Part shown: positions 1 to 6,383 of the stretch, in pieces
Numbering within the stretch: the stretch's first letter is position 1
How the letters are laid out: each line of letters starts with the position of its first letter
DNA from: Nitrospinaceae bacterium
GTDB taxonomy: Bacteria > Nitrospinota > Nitrospinia > Nitrospinales > VA-1
Reading direction: 5' to 3'
Assembly (NCBI GenBank): GCA_029261435.1
Contig: JAJDBI010000146.1
Coordinates: 1 to 15,214 of the forward strand
DNA length: 15,214 nucleotides
The notes under the pieces: generated by a model
Databases searched by the model: none
What the model saw: only the letters and a program-made list of their open reading frames with translations
What the model was told of the DNA's origin: nothing
Made by a program: the position numbers and the translations under genes

Positions 1-131
1 GCCCTAGCCTTTCGCGAAGAAGCCGATTCTCAGACTCGAGATATACGATCGCCTCTTCTTGCCGTCTGTTCACCCAACCGGAAACGACTGCGATCAAGAA
101 TTGGAGTTGAGCACCCGCCACGGACCGAGCT
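1..131. other. Unassigned edge sequence
   Basis: I recognise nothing here. Short open frames exist on both strands but none reads like a known family. The stretch lies beyond the broken end of the IS110 fragment, so it is probably the sequence joined to that fragment by rearrangement. Confidence 0.4.
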
Positions 132-398
132 TTAGACCAGAGCCGCCAGCAAAGGTAGTGCGGCGCGCGGACGCCGGAAACCCTCTAGTTCTGCGGTCGG
201 CGGGGTTTTGGCACAATACGAGAAGTGTGCCGTACCGCAGGCTTCCATCACAATCGTGCCGGCAGCTTGCTTGGCCAGAAATCGGCCGAACCCGACACGG
301 GAGAGACGGTGCCGTTGCGTTACACGGCCAGGGCGCTCGGAGACTGCAACCTCGAAAACTTCCTTTGCGACATCGACGGCAATTAATGTAGACTTCAT
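132..398 (-). pseudogene. IS110-family transposase, N-terminal fragment
   Basis: The first ~60 residues match the start of an IS110-family (DEDD, RuvC-like) transposase. The opening IAVDVAKEVFEVAV carries the first catalytic Asp, and MEACGTAHF carries the Glu at the end of the next conserved block. After AHF (near base 219) the reading becomes a non-homologous tail that stops at 132, so only about 60 of the family's usual 300-400 residues remain. The start ATG (396-398) is supported by a strong GGAGGA ribosome binding site just upstream. The remaining DEDD residues and the Ser-containing C-terminal domain are missing, so the fragment cannot be active. The family identification is from remembered motifs, not a search. 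Confidence 0.8.
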
Positions 399-403
399 TC
401 GGC

Positions 404-409
404 TCCTCC
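404..409 (-). promoter_or_regulatory. Ribosome binding site of the IS110 fragment
   Basis: GGAGGA on the minus strand lies 5 bases before the ATG at 398. It supports that codon as the original transposase start. Confidence 0.7.
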
Positions 410-509
410 TTCCACGGGTAACCCGGGACGTAAGGTGACTTTGGCACTGCGATGCCGACTAAGTCACGGGAGGAGTCCATCCCATCAGCTGGGCTCCGAA
501 CCAAGGCGG

Positions 510-806
510 CTCGTCACTGATAAGCCGAGGAGCTACGCGGCAGCGCATCGCGTTGTGTTGCCTTCGGTGATTCACGACACGTCGCAGTACGCCAACAACA
601 GAGCCGAAGTTTCGCATCAACCGACGCGGCGGCGCGAACGGCAGATGCAACGCTTTAAGTCGGCCGGTCAAGCGCAGCGGTTCCTTGCTGTCCACGGACT
701 GATCGGGAATCTATTCCGAGTCGGTCGACACCTGCTACGCGCTGTTCATCATCGGCTCTTTCGAGAGCGCGCTTTTCAAGTCTGGAACGCGGCGACGGCA
801 GTATAA
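510..806 (+). pseudogene. IS6-family transposase, C-terminal fragment
   Basis: This is the last ~99 codons of an IS6-family (IS240-like) DDE transposase. LVTDKPRSYAAAHR, close to the second conserved Asp, is followed by SVIHDTSQYANNRAEVSHQ, which holds the third catalytic acid (Glu), and then by the PTRRRERQMQRFKSAGQ block and the C-terminal helices ending FQVWNAATAV. The stop is at 804-806. The N-terminal helix-turn-helix and first Asp are absent, so the gene is inactive. An open frame does continue upstream to an ATG at 435, but residues before ~510 do not resemble the family, so I place the break there. Confidence 0.82.
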
Positions 807-858
807 ACTCTGGGGTGAATCCGCGGCTTCACGGCCCAGCCTCGCGCTGGCGACTCTA

Positions 859-873
859 AGTTGACAACACCCG
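859..873 (+). repeat. Possible terminal inverted repeat of the IS6 remnant
   Basis: AAGTTGACAACACCC lies 53 bases after the transposase stop, where IS6 elements usually end, and its reverse complement starts with GG as their tips commonly do. The other end of the element is missing, so the repeat cannot be paired. This is inference from position and composition. Confidence 0.3.
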
Positions 874-891
874 GAAAACGCTCCACCCAAC

Positions 892-967
892 CGATTCATG
901 CACCAACGCCGTCTAGGGGCCCGGACGCGGGAAACCGGATGCTCATTTCGATTCATGCACCAACGCC
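892..967. repeat. Pair of 19-bp direct repeats
   Basis: CGATTCATGCACCAACGCC occurs identically at 892-910 and 949-967, with 38 bp between. The second copy abuts the point where sulfotransferase similarity ends; the first lies about 20 bp outside the presumed IS6 end. Two copies are too few for a CRISPR array. A local duplication during rearrangement is the simplest reading. Confidence 0.85.
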
Positions 968-1103
968 AGTATACCTCGGCGTGTTGCGCAAACAGCGTCA
1001 TCTGAAGGGTCTTGGTCTTGGTCGCGGTCTTCGGCAGGCCGATGTGCAGACAGCACTGTCGCCGCTCAGTCGGTTCTCTCGAGTGCGTCGCGTCCTCGTA
1101 CAT
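968..1103 (-). pseudogene. Sulfotransferase N-terminal fragment
   Basis: Read from the ATG at 1103, residues 18-46 give CCLHIGLPKTAT, the PAPS 5'-phosphosulfate-binding loop (PKTGT type) at the start of many sulfotransferases, followed by a typical helix, LQMTLFAQHAEVY. Similarity ends at EVY, exactly where the 19-bp repeat begins, and the frame continues as unrelated sequence to 735. The 3'-phosphate-binding motif and the rest of the ~280-residue enzyme are gone. Within the loop the codon pair ACC AAG is doubled, giving KTATKTKTLQ, which lengthens it by two residues relative to the usual spacing. It is not a copy of the sulfotransferase at 8467-9129, which has a different loop (SYPRSGH). Confidence 0.6.
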
Positions 1104-1134
1104 TCTGCTATCCTATCGTATTACTACGCCTTCC

Positions 1135-2292
1135 ATGAACGTTGGGATTGACATGACCTGCCTGCTGGAGAAACCAACGGGTGTAGACAATTACGTCACC
1201 GGCCTCGTCTGCGGGCTCGCCGAGATCGACGATGCCAACGACTATACGCTGTTCGTAAACTGTGAGGACAGAATTCGCATTGGCGAGATGGTCCCTGCAC
1301 GGTTTCGCATCGTGCCTGCAGCACTGCGACCGCGACCGACGCGCCTGTGTTTTCAGCAGGGCGTCTTGCCCGTCATGGAATGGGTGAACCGGCTCGATGT
1401 CGTGCATTCGCCGGCGTTCATCGCGCCGCTGTTCAAGCGCCGCGCGCGGCATGTTGTGACGGTCCACGACATGACGTTCTTTTCGCGGCCCCAGGTACAC
1501 ACGCGAATGAGGGCCAGTGCCGGGTTTCGCTGGGCAGTCGAAACCAGTATCCGTAGCTGCAACGAAGTCGCAGTCCCGTCCGAGCACACCAAGGCCGATC
1601 TCTTGCGTCTGCTACCGAGGGCGGTCGATGCCTCTCGCATCGTCGTCACGCGTGCCGGCATTCACAATCGCTTTCAACCGGCGACCCCCGATCAAGTCGA
1701 AGCGGTGCGACGAAAGTACGGACTTCCCGAAGACTTCGTGCTTTTCGTCGGCACGATCGAACCGCGGAAGAACCTAGCCCGGGTGATCGAAGCGTTCCGT
1801 GCGATGGCGGTGGCCTCAGAGCGAACCGAACACCTCGTAATAATCGGCGACCGGGGCTGGGAAAGACAAGACGTGCGCCGCCAAATGGGCCGTCCTTCTG
1901 CCGATGCGAAGATCCACGTTCTTGGCTTCGTTCCCAACGAGGATCTGCCGGCTCTCTACAGCGCTGCGACGGTGTTCGTGTTTCCGTCGCTCGAAGAAGG
2001 CTTCGGCTTTCCGCCGCTCGAAGCCATGGCTTGCGGAACTGCCGTCATCACCTCGGACGGCTCCTCGCTCGCCGAGAATACCGGTGACTGCGCCGAGCTG
2101 GTCGACCCGACCGAGGTAAGCTCTATCCAAGCCGCAATGGCGCGCCTCCTGGCCGACTCAGGTTTGCGGCAAAGCCGCGTCGATGCCGGACTCAGTTGCG
2201 CCGCTTTGTTTCGCTGGACAGACGCGGCCAAACGCATGCGCGACTGCTACGAACGGATCGCGGCGCAGCCACGAGCACACTACCGCAGGTGA
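1135..2292 (+). CDS. GT4-family glycosyltransferase
   Basis: A 385-residue GT-B fold, retaining glycosyltransferase of family GT4, probably using a nucleotide sugar in the cytoplasm to extend a lipid-linked or secreted glycan. The N-terminal domain opens MNVGIDMTCLLEKPTGVDNY, a first beta strand and glycine-containing loop typical of GT4. VTVHDMTFF is in the acceptor domain; GTIEPRKN (206-213) marks the start of the nucleotide-sugar domain; the EX7E motif is E288 to E296 in EEGFGFPPLEAM. I chose the ATG at 1135 because it starts exactly at the first beta strand. An upstream in-frame start at 1012 would add 41 residues that overlap the antisense sulfotransferase remnant. No strong ribosome binding site is visible. 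The stop overlaps the ABC gene start by 4 bases, so the two are translationally coupled. The sugar specificity cannot be read. Confidence 0.92.
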   Translation: MNVGIDMTCLLEKPTGVDNYVTGLVCGLAEIDDANDYTLFVNCEDRIRIGEMVPARFRIVPAALRPRPTRLCFQQGVLPVMEWVNRLDVVHSPAFIAPLFKRRARHVVTVHDMTFFSRPQVHTRMRASAGFRWAVETSIRSCNEVAVPSEHTKADLLRLLPRAVDASRIVVTRAGIHNRFQPATPDQVEAVRRKYGLPEDFVLFVGTIEPRKNLARVIEAFRAMAVASERTEHLVIIGDRGWERQDVRRQMGRPSADAKIHVLGFVPNEDLPALYSAATVFVFPSLEEGFGFPPLEAMACGTAVITSDGSSLAENTGDCAELVDPTEVSSIQAAMARLLADSGLRQSRVDAGLSCAALFRWTDAAKRMRDCYERIAAQPRAHYRR

Positions 2293-4148
2293 TCAGACTC
2301 GAGCAAAACACCGACTTCGCGGGCCCATCGGGATGGCGCGGGTTGCTTGACCATGCCGGCTTCGCGCTCGGCCTGGTGTGGCAGGGATCGCCCAGGCTAT
2401 GTTCGGCGTTGATCACCGTAGAGATCATCGACGCGTTCGTCCCCGTGTTGTTCGCGCTCACCGTAGGCCTCTCGATCGGCGAGGCCAAGCAAATCTTCGA
2501 AGGTACCGGCGGCAACCAGGGCAAACTCGCCGCCGCGCTCGGTATTGCAGCGCTGCTCGCCTTGATGAGCACACTGGTGGCCATCGCTCGGGACTACGTC
2601 AGGTCGCGTCTTACGGACGAACTCCGCGTGCAGTTGTCAACTGAAGTCCTACGACACTTGGCAACGTTGGATCTGGCGCAGTTCGAAGACCCGGCGATGC
2701 GAGACGTCATCGAGCGGGCGTCGAGCGAACCGGGTGGTTCACTGGTCGGGTTCGTCACGACCGCGGTTCCCATCGCTACCCAAGGCTTTCAGATCGCCTC
2801 ACTCACCGCGGTACTGCTCTATGTCGAGCCGATGCTAACGCCCGTTTTGTTGCTGGCGGGGGTACCGGCACTGCTGATTCGCTGGCGTATGGCGAGGCTG
2901 AACTACGAGACGCTACGGGCTCAGACGACCGTGAGACGGTGGTCGACCTATTTCGCCAACACGCTTAGCGATACTCATTTCTTCCCGACGGTACGCCTCT
3001 ACGATCTTGCTCCGGTCCTGCTCGATCAGTGTCGCGGCTACCTGCGGCAGATCCTCTCAATCAACCTGGGCTTGTACCGCCGCCAGGCGATCGGTGGAGC
3101 GCTGGCGTCCGTCGTCGTTACCGCTGCAGCTCTCGGCCTGGTCGTGTGGGTCGGATACCGCACTGCAGCCGGGGACGTTTCAGTAGCACTGTTTGGTACG
3201 TTTGTGATCAGCATCAACCGCATGCAGGAGTGCATCCGAAGCTTCGTGGACGCAGTCGCCAGGAGTCTCGAGAAGGTGCTGTTCGTGTCGAACCTTCGGG
3301 AGCTTCTCGAAACAGAATCGCTGCGCCCTAAGGACGGAACGATTCGACCCACGCACATCGAGGGCAACATCGAACTGAAAGGCGTCTGCTTCACATACTC
3401 GGGATCTTCCGACGAGGTGCTGCATGACATCGACATGACTTTGCCGGCAGGCAAGACAGTGGCCGTGATCGGACCAAACGGCTGTGGCAAGACGACCCTC
3501 ACCCGCGTCATCTCGAGGCTCGATGACGTCACCAGCGGGGAAGTTCTGCTTGACGGCCACGACATCCGCGATATGCCTCTGGCCTTCCTGCACGAGGGGA
3601 TCGCCTACGTCGGGCAACACGTAATACGCTTCGAAGCCAGTGCCTCCGATAACATCGCCTACGGGAACTGGGCTGCTCTGTCAGGGGACCCAGCAACCGT
3701 CCGCACGCTAGCTGAACATGCCGGGACGGCGCCCATGATCGCGAAGTTCCCCGACGGCTTCGACACACGGCTCGGCCGCCGCTTCGGGACATACGACCTT
3801 TCGGGTGGGCAATGGCAGCAGATAGCAATCACGCGCGCGCTGGCCAAGCCCGCATCAATCCTGATTCTCGACGAACCCACGGCGAGTCTCGATGCAAATG
3901 CCGAAGCCGAGATGTACCGCGGTCTTCAGCGCCTCGCAGCAGGCAGAACGACGCTGCTCATCTCCCACCGCTTCTCAACCGTTGCGATGGCCGATTACAT
4001 CTACGTACTGGATGAGGGACGGGTCGTTGACCATGGCAGTCACAAGGAGTTGCTCGCCCGCGGCGGAGTCTACGCAGCGATGTACGAGATCCACCACCGG
4101 GCGGCCGGCGACGGTGACCACCGGAGCCGGGACAAGAACCGGAGCTAG
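2289..4148 (+). CDS. ABC exporter, fused permease and ATPase
   Basis: A 619-residue half-transporter of the type IV (MsbA/PglK-like) exporter fold. Hydrophobic segments at about residues 41-63, 79-100, 155-175, 178-198, 287-308 and 315-335 give six membrane helices. The ATPase domain has Walker A GPNGCGKT (395-402), Q-loop Gln443, signature LSGGQ (504-508), Walker B ending LDEP (Asp528, Glu529) and H-loop His560, so it should be active as a homodimer. The GTG start at 2289 lies within GTGA at the end of the upstream gene; the open frame begins at 2196 but would then lie inside that gene. Placed between two GT4 genes, it most likely moves a lipid-linked glycan across the inner membrane, as PglK does. 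That substrate is inferred from context only; a drug or peptide substrate is not excluded. Confidence 0.92.
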   Translation: MIRLEQNTDFAGPSGWRGLLDHAGFALGLVWQGSPRLCSALITVEIIDAFVPVLFALTVGLSIGEAKQIFEGTGGNQGKLAAALGIAALLALMSTLVAIARDYVRSRLTDELRVQLSTEVLRHLATLDLAQFEDPAMRDVIERASSEPGGSLVGFVTTAVPIATQGFQIASLTAVLLYVEPMLTPVLLLAGVPALLIRWRMARLNYETLRAQTTVRRWSTYFANTLSDTHFFPTVRLYDLAPVLLDQCRGYLRQILSINLGLYRRQAIGGALASVVVTAAALGLVVWVGYRTAAGDVSVALFGTFVISINRMQECIRSFVDAVARSLEKVLFVSNLRELLETESLRPKDGTIRPTHIEGNIELKGVCFTYSGSSDEVLHDIDMTLPAGKTVAVIGPNGCGKTTLTRVISRLDDVTSGEVLLDGHDIRDMPLAFLHEGIAYVGQHVIRFEASASDNIAYGNWAALSGDPATVRTLAEHAGTAPMIAKFPDGFDTRLGRRFGTYDLSGGQWQQIAITRALAKPASILILDEPTASLDANAEAEMYRGLQRLAAGRTTLLISHRFSTVAMADYIYVLDEGRVVDHGSHKELLARGGVYAAMYEIHHRAAGDGDHRSRDKNRS

Positions 4149-4156
4149 ACGCGATC
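4141..4156 (+). promoter_or_regulatory. Candidate ribosome binding site and ATC start
   Basis: GGAG at 4141-4144 precedes an ATC codon at 4154-4156 by 9 bases. This ATC is in frame with the glycosyltransferase below, and starting here restores the expected first beta strand (HRVLIEAS, then KLADAKMDGIKRYV). The frame is closed by a TGA at 4115-4117 and holds no ATG, GTG or TTG before 4214. ATC starts are rare, so this is a hypothesis. Confidence 0.3.
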
Positions 4157-4213
4157 GAATCACCGAACCGCCACCGCGTTCTCATCGAAGCATCCAAACT
4201 CGCCGATGCAAAG

Positions 4214-5593
4214 ATGGATGGAATCAAACGCTACGTCGTCGAGTTGCTACGCGCGCTCGCGGCCATTCCGGCCGCTCAGCGACCGGAGATCGATGTGCTG
4301 GTTCGCGATCGCGTTCATTCTTTGGACGAAGCCGTCGGCATCTACCTTGGCCATCGGGACACTGCGCGAAGCGACAACTGCGCCGACCAATCCGATTACG
4401 AGAGGGGCTCGCGAAATCGGATCTTCAGTTTGGTCGCCGGACTGATCCCGCCCGGCATCTTGTTTGTCCTACGCGCAGTCATTCCAGCTTGGGCGTGCCG
4501 CCGCCTTTTCGGAAAAGAAAAAAGTGAGCTGCGCAGGCCGGTAGCACCCGACACGCTCGGATCTTACATCGGCTTACTGCTTCCGCCGCTCCTTGTCCGG
4601 ATGTTGTTGGGCGCCCTGTCGGTGGCTCTGCCGTCGCGTATCGTCGGGTTTCTGTGGACCTCGGATCTTCTTCGGCCCGTTGCGATGATCGCCGACACGC
4701 ACGGCTATGATCTTGCCCACGTCACCTTGCCGAACAACGAACACTATCTACCATCCAAAGGTGCTCCGTTGCTCGTTACCGTACACGACCTCTGCCACAT
4801 CGCCTGTCCGCAGCACCAAACTCGCGCCAACAATTTTACGTTGCGGATTGGTTTGGAACGCGCCGTTCGTAACGACGCCCGATTCCTCTCGGTCTCCAAT
4901 GCCACCAGAGAACAGATGATCGACGCGTACGCGGTCGATGCCTCCCGCATCACCACGGTGCTCAGTGCAGCCGACGCTGCGAAGTTCCATCCGGTCGACG
5001 ACGTACTAGCTCACGCGCGAATCCGCGATGCTTACGGTATATCGAACCAACCATTCTTGTTGACGCTCAGTACGCTCGAGCCTCGCAAGAACCTGGACGG
5101 TGTAGTCAAGGCGTTCGAGATTCTCACTGGGGAACTGGGCTGCGCAGACGTGTCCCTCGTGATTGCGGGGACCAAGGGGTGGAAATCGACTGAGATCATG
5201 CGTGCCGCTGCGCGCAACCCGGGGCGCGTTCACTTGACCGGCTATGTCGATGATCACGATCTTACGGCAATCTACTCGGCCGCCACCGGTTTTGTCTACG
5301 TCTCGCACTACGAGGGCTTCGGACTGCCCTTGCTCGAGGCAATGCACTGCGGCGCACCCGTTATCTACGGCGACAACAGCTCCATGCCCGAGATCGTCGG
5401 CGATGCCGGGTTGGCGGCCGACGCTGACGATCCCAGGGATATTGCACGCCAGATGCATCGTTTGGTGGCTTCCCCAAAGCATCGTGCCGAACTGAGCGAG
5501 CGTGCACTGCGACGGGCGGCGGAGTTTCGATGGCAGCGAACAGCCGAACAGACCGTGCAGGTCTATGAGGCCGCGATCGCGTCGCTTGCCTGA
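4214..5593 (+). CDS. GT4-family glycosyltransferase with hydrophobic insert
   Basis: From the first available ATG (4214) this is 459 residues. The C-terminal half is standard GT4: VTVHDLCHI, SVSNATREQM, STLEPRKN (286-293), and EX7E from E367 to E375 in EGFGLPLLEAM. The N-terminal half is odd in two ways. Codons 4154-4213 encode a typical GT4 first strand in the same frame without a normal start codon, so the true start may be upstream. Residues ~70-160 then hold an extra, strongly hydrophobic stretch (LVAGLIPPGILFVLRAVIPA; IGLLLPPLLVRMLLGALSVA) that could dock on or enter the membrane. It follows the ABC gene by 65 bases, or 5 if ATC is used. It probably adds one sugar to a membrane-bound acceptor. 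Confidence 0.88.
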   Translation: MDGIKRYVVELLRALAAIPAAQRPEIDVLVRDRVHSLDEAVGIYLGHRDTARSDNCADQSDYERGSRNRIFSLVAGLIPPGILFVLRAVIPAWACRRLFGKEKSELRRPVAPDTLGSYIGLLLPPLLVRMLLGALSVALPSRIVGFLWTSDLLRPVAMIADTHGYDLAHVTLPNNEHYLPSKGAPLLVTVHDLCHIACPQHQTRANNFTLRIGLERAVRNDARFLSVSNATREQMIDAYAVDASRITTVLSAADAAKFHPVDDVLAHARIRDAYGISNQPFLLTLSTLEPRKNLDGVVKAFEILTGELGCADVSLVIAGTKGWKSTEIMRAAARNPGRVHLTGYVDDHDLTAIYSAATGFVYVSHYEGFGLPLLEAMHCGAPVIYGDNSSMPEIVGDAGLAADADDPRDIARQMHRLVASPKHRAELSERALRRAAEFRWQRTAEQTVQVYEAAIASLA

Positions 5594-5621
5594 GTAGCCG
5601 ACAACGATCACGAGTGGACAG

Positions 5622-5627
5622 AGAAGG
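5622..5627 (+). promoter_or_regulatory. Ribosome binding site setting a TTG start
   Basis: AGAAGG stands 6 bases before the TTG at 5634. It supports that codon as the start of the next gene, since the next in-frame ATG would remove the first beta strand. Confidence 0.6.
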
Positions 5628-5633
5628 CGACGC

Positions 5634-6335
5634 TTGAAACGTAGCACAATCACAGGCGACACGGCTGTCGCATTGATCGCGGCGAACCGGCCCGGTTACT
5701 TCAAGGAAACGGTCGACGCGTTGGCGATGAACCCCGAAATATCGTCGGCGGCTGTGCCGGTATATTGTTTTGTCGACAAGAATCCCGAGTCGCCACGACT
5801 TCAAGCCGCGCACGTCGATACACTACTAGAGGCGATACCACACGCGACGCCGGTCTTACGCGAAAGCACCTACGGTTGCGCAAGACAGATAATCGACGCG
5901 CGCGTGCAACTATTCGGGGAGGGATACGAGCGACTGTTCGTATTCGAAGACGACCTCACGGTCGACCCGACCTATATCGCGTATTGCCTTCAACTGTGGA
6001 GCTGGAGCCGCGACCTATACGATAACGTGGGTTTCGTATCAGGGTGGGTCGAGTGTCACGGCGATGTCGCGGCCAAGCTACCGGCCGCTTCTGTCGTCAG
6101 GTGGCACGCTCGATTATGGGGCTATTTGATGGGTCGCGACGCTTGGCGGTCGGTCGAACCGTCGATGCTCGAATATCAAATGCGATTCAAGCCGGACGGC
6201 GACCGAAAGTCGCAAGAGACCAATCGCCTCATACGGACTTGGTTCGCCGAGAAGCGGGCGGCCGGTCAGTTCGAACGTGGCTCCCCTTCGTGGACGTATT
6301 TCGAACTCTCTGCATCGTGCCCCCGACTGACATGA
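5634..6335 (+). CDS. GT-A type glycosyltransferase (GT2/GNT-I-like), possibly shortened
   Basis: A 233-residue protein with a GT-A nucleotide-sugar-binding fold. The first strand and loop read VALIAANRPGYFKETVDAL, as in GNT-I-like and GT2 enzymes. The metal-binding DxD-type motif is FVFEDDLTV (E105, D106, D107), followed by GWVECHGD and an aromatic stretch RWHARLWGYLMGRDAW that is typical of the acceptor side. It starts at TTG (5634) with AGAAGG upstream and lies 40 bases after the GT4 gene. It is shorter than the 280-320 residues usual for such enzymes. The last ~20 residues look unlike the family, while the frame two bases on at ~6300-6350 reads LCIVPPTDMRLV, so a late frameshift is possible. 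The sugar and acceptor are unknown. Confidence 0.75.
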   Translation: MKRSTITGDTAVALIAANRPGYFKETVDALAMNPEISSAAVPVYCFVDKNPESPRLQAAHVDTLLEAIPHATPVLRESTYGCARQIIDARVQLFGEGYERLFVFEDDLTVDPTYIAYCLQLWSWSRDLYDNVGFVSGWVECHGDVAAKLPAASVVRWHARLWGYLMGRDAWRSVEPSMLEYQMRFKPDGDRKSQETNRLIRTWFAEKRAAGQFERGSPSWTYFELSASCPRLT

Positions 6336-6383
6336 GACTTGTTCTCGAAAGGTCCGAGTTGTACAGTCGAGTTCTCGCCCACC

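Noticed and set aside
892..967. CRISPR-like repeat-spacer unit
   Set aside because: Only two repeats of 19 bp exist, there are no further copies on either side, and no cas genes are present. It is better read as a local duplication.
1012..1134. Earlier start for the first glycosyltransferase
   Set aside because: It would add 41 residues read through the antisense sulfotransferase remnant; the GT4 fold begins exactly at the ATG at 1135.
3038..3565. 175-codon minus-strand frame under the ABC gene
   Set aside because: It is antisense to the Walker A region and has no family pattern; long antisense frames are common in GC-rich DNA.
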